Shown one piece after another: positions 45,818 to 57,647 of a stretch of 64,000 nucleotides of DNA (position 1 is the stretch's first letter; every line of letters begins with the position of its first letter). Source of the stretch: Candidatus Rhodobacter oscarellae (GTDB lineage: Bacteria; Pseudomonadota; Alphaproteobacteria; Rhodobacterales; Rhodobacteraceae); assembly GCF_001078595.1 (NCBI RefSeq), contig NZ_LFTY01000002.1:3095773-3159772 (forward strand), in the 5' to 3' direction. The position numbers and the translations under genes are program-made. A model generated the notes under the pieces. The model saw only the letters and a program-made list of their open reading frames with translations, ran no database searches and was not told the DNA's origin.

Positions 45818-47749
45818 ATGCGTTGCTTCACGGTCCTCGGACCCTCGCAGTCTGGCAAAACAACACTCGTCAAGGCTCTCGGTGAACTAGAAGGCGGCTC
45901 TCAGGAGACCGCCTTTTCTGATCGCCTCACCCTCCGAACGTTTGATTACATTGGCGAGACCTGGGCCGCCCTGGATGTGGCCGGCGGCGCTGACAATCTG
46001 GGTGCGGCGGGGCATGCGCTGGCGGCGAGTGATTCTGTGGTGCTTTGTGTGGCGCCTGATCCCGACAGTGCCGCCCAGGCCGCGCCTTATCTTCGGTTCA
46101 TCGAGGAAGCAGACGTGCCCTGCTATCTGTTCATCAACCGGATGGACGCCGCAGAGGCCCGCGTGCGCGACACCGTCGCCGCGCTGCAGACCTATGCCAG
46201 CCGCCCCGTTGTCCTGCGTCAAATCCCGATGCGCGAGGGCGGGCAGATCGTGGGCTCTGTCGACCTAATCTCGGAACGCGCCTGGGAATACCAAGAGGGC
46301 AAGCCGTCGAACTTGATCGAGCTTCCCGACGCGATGCGCGACGCGGAAACCGAAGCGCGCACTGAACTCTTAGAAAATTTGGCCGACTTTGACGACGATT
46401 TGCTAGAGCAGCTTATCGAAGACAAAGTCCCGGCCCCCGAAAACGTCTTTGCTCTGGTCAGCCAGATGCACCAGCGCAATGCATTCATCGCGGCCTATAT
46501 GGGCGCGGCAGAGCATGGCAACGGGCTGTTCCGATTGATGAAATCACTGCGGCACGAATCCTCTGGCCCGGGCGATATACCCGAGCGCTTGGGGATCGGC
46601 GCGGCGACCGCCGTCGCGGTCTATGCCGATAACCGCAAACATGTCGGCAAGTCGGTGCTATTGCGCGATCTGAACGGCGGGCTTGCGCAGGGCGGGACAA
46701 TCGGTGGCGACACGATCGGTGCCTTGAATGGCGTTGATGGCAAACCCATCACCGCTGCGTTGGAGCCTGGCGGGCTGGCCATCGCGGTTAAGTCAGATCA
46801 CCTCAACCCCGGCAACGGCTACACGGAGGCCGAGGCGATGGGGTTGCCTGAGTGGACGCGCGGACTGCCGGCGGGCTTCCTCCGCGTATTGACCCCAGAT
46901 AATGACCGCGACGATGCACGGCTGTCCGGCGCTTTGGCCAAGATGGAGGCGATCGATCCCGGTCTTACCATCAGCCACGATGAGGAGACGGGGCATCTGG
47001 TGGCGCATCTGCAGGGGCCGATGCATATGCGGCGTTTGACCGAGAAGCTGTCGGAGGATTTTGACATCCCTGTGTCAGATCACTCGGTCGCGGGCAGCTA
47101 TTGCGAGACGATCACGCGAAATGTGGAGAAGCGCTACCGCCATCGCAAACAGTCCGGCGGGGCCGGACAATTCGCGGATATTGTGTTCACTTTAGCCCCA
47201 AATAAGCGCGGTGAGGGCTTTAGCTTTGATGAGGTGGTCAAGGGGGGCTCGGTGCCGCGCAATTATATCCCTTCGGTTGAAGCGGGGGCGAAGGAATGCC
47301 TCGCGAAGGGGCCGCTGGGGTTCAGGGTGGTGGATGTGGGCGTGACGCTCATGGACGGCAAGCACCATTCGGTCGACAGCTCGGATTACGCGTTCAAAAC
47401 CGCCGCATTGATTGGGATACGCGAGGCCCTGCGCGAGGCACGGCCGGTCCTGCTGCAACCCATCGAGCACGTGGATATCCATGTGCCTTCAATCTATTCG
47501 GGCCAGCTTGTGGCTCAGGTCTCTTCGCTTAAGGGGCAGGTTTTGGGCTTTGACCCGCATCCTGTCGCCAAGGGCTGGGATATCTTTAGGGCCTTGTTGC
47601 CTGCCTCGGTGCGGGATGAGTTGTTCCAGGCGCTCAGCGGGATGACCCAAGGGACCGCATGGGTTGAAAGCCGCTTTGATCACTATGAAGAGCTTCACGG
47701 GCGTGAGGCCGAGAAGATCCAGGCCGAGCGCGCCGAAGCAATGGCCTAA
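45818..47749 (+). CDS. Elongation factor G-like protein with degenerate GTPase switch regions
   Basis: A 643-residue EF-G paralogue, about 50 residues shorter than EF-G. The P-loop is intact (GPSQSGKTT, residues 8-16) and an NKxD-like INRMD is present. The switch I threonine region is missing, and G3 reads ALDVAGGADN instead of DTPGH, losing the catalytic His. Domains III-V are well kept: RHRKQSGGAGQFADIVF, domain IV LMDGKHHSVDSSDYAFK and the final YSGQLVAQVSSLKGQVLGF. It may bind the ribosome without normal GTP hydrolysis. GGAGGAGAG precedes ATG 45818. Function unknown. Confidence 0.88.
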   Translation: MRCFTVLGPSQSGKTTLVKALGELEGGSQETAFSDRLTLRTFDYIGETWAALDVAGGADNLGAAGHALAASDSVVLCVAPDPDSAAQAAPYLRFIEEADVPCYLFINRMDAAEARVRDTVAALQTYASRPVVLRQIPMREGGQIVGSVDLISERAWEYQEGKPSNLIELPDAMRDAETEARTELLENLADFDDDLLEQLIEDKVPAPENVFALVSQMHQRNAFIAAYMGAAEHGNGLFRLMKSLRHESSGPGDIPERLGIGAATAVAVYADNRKHVGKSVLLRDLNGGLAQGGTIGGDTIGALNGVDGKPITAALEPGGLAIAVKSDHLNPGNGYTEAEAMGLPEWTRGLPAGFLRVLTPDNDRDDARLSGALAKMEAIDPGLTISHDEETGHLVAHLQGPMHMRRLTEKLSEDFDIPVSDHSVAGSYCETITRNVEKRYRHRKQSGGAGQFADIVFTLAPNKRGEGFSFDEVVKGGSVPRNYIPSVEAGAKECLAKGPLGFRVVDVGVTLMDGKHHSVDSSDYAFKTAALIGIREALREARPVLLQPIEHVDIHVPSIYSGQLVAQVSSLKGQVLGFDPHPVAKGWDIFRALLPASVRDELFQALSGMTQGTAWVESRFDHYEELHGREAEKIQAERAEAMA

Positions 47750-47758
47750 TGAACCGGG

Positions 47759-47786
47759 CACCCCGTCGCACAACCTGGCGGGGTGT
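47759..47786 (+). terminator. Weak hairpin after the EF-G-like gene
   Basis: caccccg and cggggtg form a seven-base stem with a long loop shortly after the stop, followed by ttg. Plausible but weak. Confidence 0.35.
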
Positions 47787-47926
47787 TGCCGACACGACAT
47801 TTCCGCAATAATTGCCGCGCTTGAGCACAGACTGTCCCGATTTAGGACACAATTAACCTTCATTAACGTCCTTGCCGGTGCAAAGACGCAGTCGGTTAAT
47901 GAAAACATAAGAAACGGAGCAGACCG

Positions 47927-48121
47927 ATGAAACTGTACGATAATATGACGAAGTTCGCGCGCGACGAAGATGGTGCAGTCACCGTCGACTGGGTCGTGCT
48001 GACCGCTGCAATCGTTGGCCTCGGGATTGCCGTGCTGACCACTGTAGGCGGCGCCACTGACGAATACGCTGACGAGATCGGCGATCACCTGGACTCGCTG
48101 GGCATCAAGACCAGCTACTAA
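47927..48121 (+). CDS. Flp/Fap-type pilin-like small protein
   Basis: A 64-residue protein. After a short basic leader (MKLYDNMTKFARDEDG) comes a hydrophobic helix AVTVDWVVLTAAIVGLGIAV, the layout of Flp-type prepilins cleaved by a TadV/PilD peptidase after Gly. The usual Glu at mature position 5 is Asp here. The tail is acidic and short. No other tad genes are in the window. ACGGAGC precedes the ATG; a strong terminator follows. Confidence 0.75.
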   Translation: MKLYDNMTKFARDEDGAVTVDWVVLTAAIVGLGIAVLTTVGGATDEYADEIGDHLDSLGIKTSY

Positions 48122-48143
48122 CTCCCCGCACCGAGTAATGCTG

Positions 48144-48172
48144 GGCGCGGCGGGTCACCTGCCGCGCCTTTT
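48144..48172 (+). terminator. Intrinsic terminator after the pilin gene
   Basis: ggcgcggc (48144-48151) pairs with gccgcgcc (48161-48168), with further inner pairing of ggg with cct, followed by tttt. It separates the pilin gene from the convergent gyrB. Confidence 0.85.
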
Positions 48173-48186
48173 GTACATTATAGCGC

Positions 48187-50631
<2,445 letters not shown>

Positions 50632-50771
50632 TTATATACGAAATCCTGGGGGCAATGTCACGCCCAACGCCTAGATTTTGTTCAAATACCATACAAGTCG
50701 AGAGGCTGGCTTAACCTGTCCGTGCTAGGCGTTTGCTGTGGTAGTTTGGGTTCCCAAATCGCGAGGGTCAG

Positions 50772-51152
50772 ATGCGGCGGCGGAGTATAGTTTTTGGGGC
50801 AGTGATTGCCTGTCTTTGCGGGGCCGCCTGGGGCGCAGAACGCCCCATTCGCGGAGACCGGATTGCCGAATTACTGAACGGTAACACGGTCCTTGGGATC
50901 TGGGGCGGCGACCCCTATCGCCAATACTTCACCGCAGCGGGCGAAACCATATATGCCGTTGAGGGCCAGCGCTCGACTTTGGGCCGATGGCGCATAGGCG
51001 AGCACGGTGATTTTGAGAGCCAATGGGGCGCGGAGCCGTGGGAACGCTATCCGATCGTTACGATCGATGAAGAGCTGCATTGGGTCGCGCAGAGCGGCGC
51101 GCGTCTGCCCTTTAAGATCCTGCCGGGCGAACAGCTTGTTTGGCCGCAATAG
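50772..51152 (+). CDS. Small secreted protein of unknown function
   Basis: A 126-residue exported protein with a signal peptide of about 21 residues (MRRRSIVFGAVIACLCGAAWG). The mature part (RIAELLNGNTVLGIWGGDPYRQYFTA, cited motif NTVLGIWGG; TIYAVEGQRSTLGRWRI) resembles small periplasmic proteins that follow the pattern 'L.GnTv.G.w' seen in DUF995-like families, but I do not assign one. GAGGGT precedes the ATG. It is inserted between gyrB and recF on the opposite strand. Confidence 0.7.
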   Translation: MRRRSIVFGAVIACLCGAAWGAERPIRGDRIAELLNGNTVLGIWGGDPYRQYFTAAGETIYAVEGQRSTLGRWRIGEHGDFESQWGAEPWERYPIVTIDEELHWVAQSGARLPFKILPGEQLVWPQ

Positions 51153-51171
51153 GGTCTGTTTTCATGCAAAA

Positions 51172-51229
51172 CGAGCCGCGGCTCCCACCCGGATCCATGA
51201 TCCGGGACGAATCACTAAGTTTCGATGAA
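51172..51229. repeat. 58-bp intergenic repeat, copy B
   Basis: Same length and orientation as 25285-25342 with four mismatches. It contains gagccgcggctc and cccggatc-cat-gatccggg. Again between convergent genes, 20 bases after a stop codon, so it may serve as a terminator-like structure for the small secreted gene. Confidence 0.85.
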
Positions 51230-51248
51230 AATCCCAGAATTTAACCGC

Positions 51249-51869
51249 TCAGGTGAACGGAATCACAAAGCCCACCGCGATCAGCAACCCGCCTGCCGCG
51301 AGGTTCAGCCGCCGCAGCGCCGCGGGCGAGCGCACCAGCCGCCGCATCCGGTCCACAAACGCCGCAAGCATCAGGTTCCCCAAGAACGGCACCGCCATCG
51401 AGATTGGGATGATCACCGCGATATCCACCCAAGTGACCCGTGACACGTCGAAGAACCCCGGCAAGAGCGCCATGTAGAAGAGCGCGGCCTTTGGGTTCGC
51501 GATCACCGCCGCCAACCCCGCGGCAAACCCCGCCCACATGCCCGGACGCGTCAACCGGCTGTCCTCGCCAATCGCCTTGCCCGCGCTGCGGATCACCAGG
51601 ATGCCCATCACAAGGAACATCAACACCGCCACCCATTTCAGCGCCAAAAGGAACCAAGTGAATGTGGCCGCCAGCCACGTCACGCCGAGGATCGCCACCA
51701 AGGGCCAGATCGCGTCGCCAACCGCCACGCCCAACGCCAAGGGCCAGGCCGCGCGAAACCCGCCCGCCATGGTGCGTGCCATCACCGCCAACCAGACCGG
51801 GCCGGGCGTGATGAAGAGGATGAAGAGCGCGCCCGCGTAGAGCGCTAAATCGAGCAATGTGAACGCCAT
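51249..51869 (-). CDS. LysE/RhtB family amino-acid exporter
   Basis: A 206-residue exporter with about six membrane helices. Family signatures are LFILFITPGPVWLAVMART near the N-terminus and FAAGLAAVIANPKAALFYMALLPGF in the middle. LysE/RhtB proteins export amino acids or derivatives such as homoserine and threonine; substrate unknown. No clear Shine-Dalgarno site before the ATG. It lies downstream of recF on the same strand, 101 bases away. Confidence 0.92.
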   Translation of the reverse strand: MAFTLLDLALYAGALFILFITPGPVWLAVMARTMAGGFRAAWPLALGVAVGDAIWPLVAILGVTWLAATFTWFLLALKWVAVLMFLVMGILVIRSAGKAIGEDSRLTRPGMWAGFAAGLAAVIANPKAALFYMALLPGFFDVSRVTWVDIAVIIPISMAVPFLGNLMLAAFVDRMRRLVRSPAALRRLNLAAGGLLIAVGFVIPFT

Positions 51870-51970
51870 GGGGCAGCGTTACGCCCGAATGTCGGGGGGT
51901 GCTAGTTCTTGGCCGCGGATTTCTTGCCCGAGCCTGCAAATGGGACCTGTGCACGTCGGATCAGCATCGA

Positions 51971-53080
51971 CTAGCCACGTTCGCTGATCAGGGATGTACC
52001 ATCTTGCTCGGTGACCTCAAAGCGCTGGGCCCGGGCGCCCAGATCCTCAAAAAGTTCCGCGCCGGTGCCGGTCATCCAAGCCTGGGCGCCAAGGGCGCAG
52101 ATCTCGTCGTAAAGCGCGTCGCGGCGCGTCGCATCAAGATGCGCGGCGACTTCATCCAGCAGAACGATGGGCGGGGCGCCGAAATCTTGCGCCAGGGCGC
52201 GGGCATTGGCGAGGATCAGCGAGATCAGAAGGGCCTTCTGCTCGCCGGTGGAGCATTGCTTGGCCGGGGCCCCTTTGGCGGCGTAGGTCGCATCCAGATC
52301 GGCGCGGTGCGGGCCGATGAGCGTGCGCCCAGCGTAAAGGTCCTTTTGGCGGTGTTCGGCCAGGGCAGCGGCGAAATACTCGGCCCTTGCGGGCGTCCTC
52401 GTCTCGTCCGGGGCCGTGAGAGACAGGTCCGCGGTTGGAAACAATGTGTCGGCGCTTGACTGCGCCTCTGCCAGCCGGTCCAGCGCGTGCTGCCGACTGC
52501 TTTGGATCGCAACGCCGGCCTCGGCCATCTGGTTTTCCAACGCGACGTACCAATGGGCGTCGCGGACCTGGTCCTTCAAGAGGCGGTTGCGCTCGCGCAT
52601 CGCCTTTTCGTATTTCAAGGCGTTTTCGGCATGAACAGGCTCGAAACTAAGCGCGATCCGGTCCAGAAACCGCCGCCGCCCGTCTGCGCCCTCTATCCAG
52701 AGGCGGTCCATCGAGGGCACCAGCCAGACCATTCGCGCGATGCGCCCAAGGGCGGTCTGGGTCGCGGATTTCTCGTCAATGGTGACCTGGCGCGGCGCGG
52801 CGGGCTCGGCCCAACTGGCCAGCTCATGCACCTGGTGCAGCGATTGCAGCACGGCGGTCAGCTTCCAACCCAAAGCCTCTGGCGTGCGGATCAGCTCTTC
52901 GGCGGCGGCGCGGCGAATGCCGCGACCGGGAGAGAAGAGCGAGACCGCCTCGAGAATGTTGGTCTTGCCCGCACCGTTCGGGCCATAAAGCGCAATCGGG
53001 CGGCCATCTAAAGAAAGCCGCGCCGCGCGATGCGAGCGAAAATGCGAAAGCGTCAGCTCGGAGAGGCAAAGGCGGGTCAT
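51971..53080 (-). CDS. recF: DNA replication and repair protein RecF
   Basis: A 369-residue RecF. Walker A is LYGPNGAGKTNILEAVSL, the ABC signature region is CSTGEQKALLISL and Walker B is PPIVLLDEVAAHLDA. RecF loads RecA at gaps with RecO and RecR. It follows dnaN by 21 bases, so dnaN-recF is one unit. Confidence 0.96.
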   Translation of the reverse strand: MTRLCLSELTLSHFRSHRAARLSLDGRPIALYGPNGAGKTNILEAVSLFSPGRGIRRAAAEELIRTPEALGWKLTAVLQSLHQVHELASWAEPAAPRQVTIDEKSATQTALGRIARMVWLVPSMDRLWIEGADGRRRFLDRIALSFEPVHAENALKYEKAMRERNRLLKDQVRDAHWYVALENQMAEAGVAIQSSRQHALDRLAEAQSSADTLFPTADLSLTAPDETRTPARAEYFAAALAEHRQKDLYAGRTLIGPHRADLDATYAAKGAPAKQCSTGEQKALLISLILANARALAQDFGAPPIVLLDEVAAHLDATRRDALYDEICALGAQAWMTGTGAELFEDLGARAQRFEVTEQDGTSLISERG

Positions 53081-53101
53081 GGGACCCCGCTTTGAGGCGG
53101 G

Positions 53102-54220
53102 TTAGACCCGCATCGGCATGACAACATAGACCGCGCTGGTGTCATTGCCCTCGCGCATCAGCGTCGGGTCGCCGGCGGAGTTGAAGAGGAACACGGCGTT
53201 CTCGCGGTCCACCTGGCTGGCGATCTCGAGCAGGTACTTGGCGTTGAACCCGATCTCGAGCCTTTCGTCGCCATAAGCCACGGCCAGCTCTTCCTCGGCG
53301 TTGCCGCTATCGGGCGCGTTCACGGACAGAACCAGCCGGTCCTCGTCCAGCTGCAGCTTCACCGCGCGGGAGCGTTCCGACGACACGGTGGCCACACGGT
53401 CCACGGCCTTGGCAAAATCGGCGGCGTCGACCTCCATCTTGCGGGTGTTCCCGGCGGGGATCACGCGCGTGTAGTCGGGGAAGGTGCCGTCGATGACCTT
53501 CGATGTCAGGGTGATCTCGGGCGTGGCAAAGCGCACCTTGGTCTCGGATACGCTGACGGCGATGGTCGCGTCGTCATCGTCCAGCAGCTTGCGCAGCTCG
53601 CCCACGGTCTTGCGGGGCACGATCACGCCGGGCATTTCCTCGGCGCCTGCGGGCAGTTCGCTGTCGATCCGCGCCAGGCGGTGGCCATCGGTGGCCACGC
53701 AGCGCAGCATCTTGCCGCCCTCTGCCTCGGCGACATGCATATAGACGCCGTTGAGATAATAGCGGGTTTCCTCGGTGGAAATCGCGAATTTTGACTTGTC
53801 GAAGAGCCGTCGCAGCTCGGGCGCCTTGGCCGAGAAGTTCGACTGATACTCAGACGAGGCCATCACCGGGAAATCCTCGCGCGGCAGCGTGGCCAGCGAG
53901 AAGTTGGACCGGCCCGCCGCGATCTCGAGCCGCCCCGAGGCGCCGTCATCGATAAGCTGCACCAGCGCCCCGTCCGGAAGCTTGCGCACGATCTCGTTCA
54001 GCGTCACCGCGCTGACCGTCGTGGCGCCGGCGCGCTCGACCTTGGCGGCGGTTTTATCGACGACTTCGATGTCGAGATCCGTCGCGCGGAAGCTGACGGT
54101 GTCGCCTTCGGCCTCGATCAGTACGTTGGCGAGGATCGGAATGGTGTTCCGGCGCTCGACAACAGACTGCGCCTGGCCGACTGCTTTCAGCAGTGTTGCG
54201 CGCTCGATGGATAGTTTCAT
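53102..54220 (-). CDS. dnaN: DNA polymerase III beta subunit (sliding clamp)
   Basis: A 372-residue beta clamp. The N-terminus MKLSIERATLLKAVGQAQSVVERRNTIPIL (motif VVERRNTIPIL) is typical, as are VIVPRKTVGELRKLL, TFPDYTRVIPAGN and the C-terminal VYVVMPMRV. It encircles DNA and tethers Pol III. It sits between dnaA and recF, 112 bases after the dnaA stop. Confidence 0.98.
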   Translation of the reverse strand: MKLSIERATLLKAVGQAQSVVERRNTIPILANVLIEAEGDTVSFRATDLDIEVVDKTAAKVERAGATTVSAVTLNEIVRKLPDGALVQLIDDGASGRLEIAAGRSNFSLATLPREDFPVMASSEYQSNFSAKAPELRRLFDKSKFAISTEETRYYLNGVYMHVAEAEGGKMLRCVATDGHRLARIDSELPAGAEEMPGVIVPRKTVGELRKLLDDDDATIAVSVSETKVRFATPEITLTSKVIDGTFPDYTRVIPAGNTRKMEVDAADFAKAVDRVATVSSERSRAVKLQLDEDRLVLSVNAPDSGNAEEELAVAYGDERLEIGFNAKYLLEIASQVDRENAVFLFNSAGDPTLMREGNDTSAVYVVMPMRV

Positions 54221-54332
54221 GCCCTCGATCCTTTGCCCTGTGCCGGGGGGGTGAAACGTACTCGTTTCCGGCCCCGGCTCAAGTCATTTTTTGGGGTTGA
54301 ACCCCATATATGGGGTCCGAAGGGCATCTAGG

Positions 54333-55685
54333 TCACGCTTCGAGCGCGCGCCGCAGCAGCTCCAGGTCCTCGGCGATCTGGCTGTCGGTGCCGCGCAGCT
54401 CGTCGATCTTGCGCACGCCATGCATCACCGTGGTGTGGTCGCGACCACCGAACCGGCGCCCGATCTCGGGCAGGCTGCGGCTGGTCATCTTCTTGGCCAG
54501 CCACATGGCGACCTGGCGGGGGCGGGCGATGGTGCGCACGCGGCGGGGCCCGATCAGGTCGCTGAGCCGCACGTTATAGTGCTCGCCGACCTTGCGCTGG
54601 ATCTCTTCGATGGTGACCTTGCGGTCCGCCTCGCGCAGGATGTCGGCCAGGCAGTCCTGTGTCAGCTCTAGGCTGATCTCTTTGCCCACCAGGGATGCGA
54701 AGGCGAAGAGGCGCATCAGCGCGCCTTCGAGCACGCGGACGTTGGTGGAGATGCGATGGGCAAGGAACTCTAGCACGCCGTCGGCCATGGGCACGTTGCC
54801 ATGGGCGGCGCGCTGCTGTTCGGTCTTTTGTTGCAGGATGCCGAGGCGCAGCTCGTAGTCGGTCGGGTGCAGGTCAACGACCAGCCCGCTTTGCAGGCGC
54901 GACTTGATGCGGGCCTCAAGGTCCTTGATCTCGCCGGGCGCGCGGTCCGCGGAGATGATGATCTGCTTGTGCTGATCCACAAGCGCGTTGAACGTGTGGA
55001 AGAATTCTTCCTGGGTGCTGTCCTTGCCCGCGATGAACTGCACGTCATCTACCATCAAGACGTCGACCGAGCGGAAGAGCTGTTTGAAATCCATCATCTG
55101 CTTTTCGCGCAGCGCCTGGATGAAGCGGTACATGAACTGTTCGGCCGACAGGTACACAACGCGCAGGTCGGGGCGTTGCGTTACCAGCTCGTGCGCGATG
55201 GCGTGCATGAGGTGGGTCTTACCAAGGCCGACGCCGCCATAAAGGAACAGCGGGTTGAACGTGACCTCGCCGCCCTCGGCGACGCGTTTGGCCGCGGCAT
55301 GGGCCAGCTCGTTCGGCTTGCCGACCACGAAACGCTCGAAGGTGAAGCGCGGGTCAAGCGGGGCGCCGGGCACGCCGAAAGCATCGTGGCCAGCCTGCGC
55401 GGGAGGGGTGGCCGTGGGTTTTGCGGCAGGCTGACGAGGGGCCCCGGAAGACACCGCGAATTTCAGCCGCGACACATCCGCGCCGGACTTAGTGAGCGCG
55501 CCAAGGATGTTGTCGGCATAGTTGCGCTGCACCCAATCCCCCATGAAATTGGTGGGTACGTGGAAGGTGGCGACCCCGTCTTGGAGCTGCGCGAACTCAA
55601 GCGGTTCAATCCAGTTTGAGAAGTTGCTCTTGCCTACTGCCCCAGCAAGCGATTCCTTAATGTGTCCCCAAGTGGCGTTGTCCAT
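54333..55685 (-). CDS. dnaA: Chromosomal replication initiator DnaA
   Basis: A 450-residue DnaA. Domain I is residues 1-80, with a Pro/Ala linker at 80-110. Domain III AAA+ has Walker A YGGVGLGKTHLMHAI (about 149-163), Walker B VDVLMVDDVQFIAG and sensor II. Domain IV has the helix-turn-helix block ARPRQVAMWLAKKM and the DnaA-box signature GRDHTTVMHGVRKI. It opens the replication origin. The 705-base gap to rpsT upstream holds no recognisable DnaA boxes. Confidence 0.98.
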   Translation of the reverse strand: MDNATWGHIKESLAGAVGKSNFSNWIEPLEFAQLQDGVATFHVPTNFMGDWVQRNYADNILGALTKSGADVSRLKFAVSSGAPRQPAAKPTATPPAQAGHDAFGVPGAPLDPRFTFERFVVGKPNELAHAAAKRVAEGGEVTFNPLFLYGGVGLGKTHLMHAIAHELVTQRPDLRVVYLSAEQFMYRFIQALREKQMMDFKQLFRSVDVLMVDDVQFIAGKDSTQEEFFHTFNALVDQHKQIIISADRAPGEIKDLEARIKSRLQSGLVVDLHPTDYELRLGILQQKTEQQRAAHGNVPMADGVLEFLAHRISTNVRVLEGALMRLFAFASLVGKEISLELTQDCLADILREADRKVTIEEIQRKVGEHYNVRLSDLIGPRRVRTIARPRQVAMWLAKKMTSRSLPEIGRRFGGRDHTTVMHGVRKIDELRGTDSQIAEDLELLRRALEA

Positions 55686-56390
55686 CTGTCTTTTGACCCG
55701 CTTTCTTTCCGTCCTGACGATCGACGCTTTTTGCGCCGTTTATAGAGGCCAAACCCAAACGGTCTCGTGCCCCGAGCTCAAGTTGTCGACTCATACGCGC
55801 CACATTCGGCATTGGTCTTGGAACAAACCGCGCTCCCACCACTTTGGCGGTGCAAGTCCCAAGGCCCATGTCCCCTCACGAATACACCTACTACAGCAAT
55901 GCCAAACGCATCTTCGAGCCCCCAGCTCGGAGAATAGGCGTCGTGACCAGAGCTGCCGTTATGGAGGCAATGTGGCAATTAGGTATGCAACACACCACGC
56001 GGCGCTTTGCTACCCCCACATGCATAAACTACAACCGGAATATGAACCGGTCATAGTCACACCAAGCAAAGCGGGCCGTTGTCGGGCCATGTTATCGCCC
56101 TTGGCAATTCGGCTGGCAATCCGACACCATCAGGCGACGCTTCACTTGATTCCCCCAGTTGGACGTTGTGAATCGACTTCGTGAAGCTAGCGTGCCGATT
56201 GCGGATCGCGCAACAGAACATGCCGCTTGACTCGGTGCTTTCGGCGAAAGAATCCCAGAACCGTAACTCGCCCCGCCGATTTCGCGGTCAAAATATCACA
56301 TCCCAAAAAAAGAGGCGCGCCGAGGTCGACGCGCCTATCGTTTTTGTCGCCCTGAGAGGAATCACCCAGAGCGAAATGAGCAGCCAGGCT
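55686..56390. other. 705-base region between dnaA and rpsT
   Basis: Must hold the dnaA promoter and the rpsT 3' end. I searched both strands by eye for TTATCCACA-type DnaA boxes and found only poor matches, for example TTATCGCCC near 56094. The AT content is not strikingly raised except near 56290-56312. No gene is convincing. No evidence for oriC here. Confidence 0.5.
56305..56345. terminator. Bidirectional-looking terminator after rpsT
   Basis: aggcgcg (56313-56319) pairs with cgcgcct (56330-56336). Seven A residues lie on the left (56305-56311), giving a U-tract on the minus strand after rpsT; five T residues lie on the right (56341-56345). Confidence 0.75.
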
Positions 56391-56654
56391 TTAACCGATT
56401 GCTTTTACGCGCGAACTCAGGCGCGACATCTTCCGAGCGACGGTGTTCTTGTGCAGAACGCCTTTGGACACGCCGCGCATCAGCTCTGGCTGAGCGGCGC
56501 GCAACGCGGAGGCCGCGGCGTCTTTGTCGCCAGAGGCGATCGCCTCTTCGACCTTGCGCAGATAGGTGCGGATGCGCGAACGACGTGCTTTGTTGATTTC
56601 TTGGCGGCGCGTGTTTTGGCGCGCGCGCTTCTTGGCTTGGGGCGAATTTGCCAT
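56391..56654 (-). CDS. rpsT: 30S ribosomal protein S20
   Basis: An 87-residue S20 with the typical start [18 protein letters not shown] and a basic helical body ([30 protein letters not shown]). It binds 16S rRNA early in 30S assembly. Position next to dnaA is the usual one in Rhodobacterales. A terminator follows. Confidence 0.97.
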   Translation of the reverse strand: MANSPQAKKRARQNTRRQEINKARRSRIRTYLRKVEEAIASGDKDAAASALRAAQPELMRGVSKGVLHKNTVARKMSRLSSRVKAIG

Positions 56655-56807
56655 CTATCGGGTCCCGTCCTTGGGTCTGTTAAAATCTCGCACGCGAAAG
56701 CGACCCGGCCGGACGAATATCAACGGCATCATCTGGCCAAGGCGGGCCTCACGCGCATGTAGGCGCGCCGCTTACGACGGGCGCGCCCGATTAGCAAGGG
56801 GATTCGG

Positions 56808-57584
56808 CTATTTGTCGCGGAACTGCGGCTCGCGTTTCTCTAGGAAGGCGGCCATGCCCTCCTTCTGGTCTTCGGCCGCAAAAAGTGAATGGAACATGCG
56901 GCGCTCGAACAAGAGCCCCTCGCGCAACGTTGTCTCGTAGGACCGGTTCACCGCCTCTTTGATCGCGCGGGTCGGCAGCACGGATTTCTCGGCGATCTTC
57001 TGCGCCGCCGTCATGACCTCTTCCATCAGCTTCTTGGCGGGCACCACGCGGCTGACCAGGCCAGAGCGCTCGGCCTCCTCGGCGTCCATGAAACGACCGG
57101 TCAGGTTCATGTCCATCGCTTTGGACTTGCCGACGAAACGTGTCAGGCGCTGCGAGCCGCCAATGCCGGGCATCACACCTAGATTGATTTCGGGCTGGCC
57201 GAACTTGGCGGTGTCTGCGGCAATAATGAAGTCGCACATCATCGCCATCTCGCAGCCGCCGCCCAGGGCGTATCCCGCGACCGCGGCAATGATAGGCTTG
57301 CGGATGCGCGCGAAATCTTCGCTGACTTGCCCGAACATGTCGCGGGCGGTCACTTCGACGAAGCTAAGCTCGGACATCTCTTTGATATCCGCGCCCGCAG
57401 CGAAGGCCTTTTCAGAGCCGGTGATCACGATCACGCGCACTTTGTCATTGCAATTGGCCTCGCGTAGCGCGGTTCCCAGCTCTGTTAGAAGCTCGGAATT
57501 CAGCGCGTTCATCGCGTCCGGTCGGTGCAATTTGATGAGTGAAACGTGGTCTTCTACTTCGACGATGAGCGTCTTGAAGGCCAT
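56808..57584 (-). CDS. Enoyl-CoA hydratase
   Basis: A 258-residue crotonase-fold enzyme. The oxyanion hole and catalytic Glu region are [16 protein letters not shown] and [19 protein letters not shown], with both active-site glutamates (GGGCE and QPEI) present, as in short-chain enoyl-CoA hydratase. It hydrates trans-2-enoyl-CoA in beta-oxidation. ATG at 57582-57584 gives [12 protein letters not shown]; an upstream codon adds 13 untypical residues. 63 bases before it, mutM ends on the same strand... no overlap. Confidence 0.93.
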   Translation of the reverse strand: MAFKTLIVEVEDHVSLIKLHRPDAMNALNSELLTELGTALREANCNDKVRVIVITGSEKAFAAGADIKEMSELSFVEVTARDMFGQVSEDFARIRKPIIAAVAGYALGGGCEMAMMCDFIIAADTAKFGQPEINLGVMPGIGGSQRLTRFVGKSKAMDMNLTGRFMDAEEAERSGLVSRVVPAKKLMEEVMTAAQKIAEKSVLPTRAIKEAVNRSYETTLREGLLFERRMFHSLFAAEDQKEGMAAFLEKREPQFRDK

Positions 57585-57647
57585 GAGGTCGCCTTTGGTT
57601 GTTCCGCGTCCGACCGAGTCCATAACATTGCTTGCGCGGGGATCAAG

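Noticed and set aside
55522-56184. Plus-strand frame of about 220 codons over the dnaA 5' end
   Set aside because: No recognisable domain, overlaps the dnaA start and its regulatory region, and has no ribosome-binding site.
55686-56390. Possible chromosomal origin next to dnaA
   Set aside because: No TTATCCACA-like boxes or AT-rich unwinding region were found by eye on either strand. A GC-skew plot and a DnaA-box scan of the whole genome would decide.
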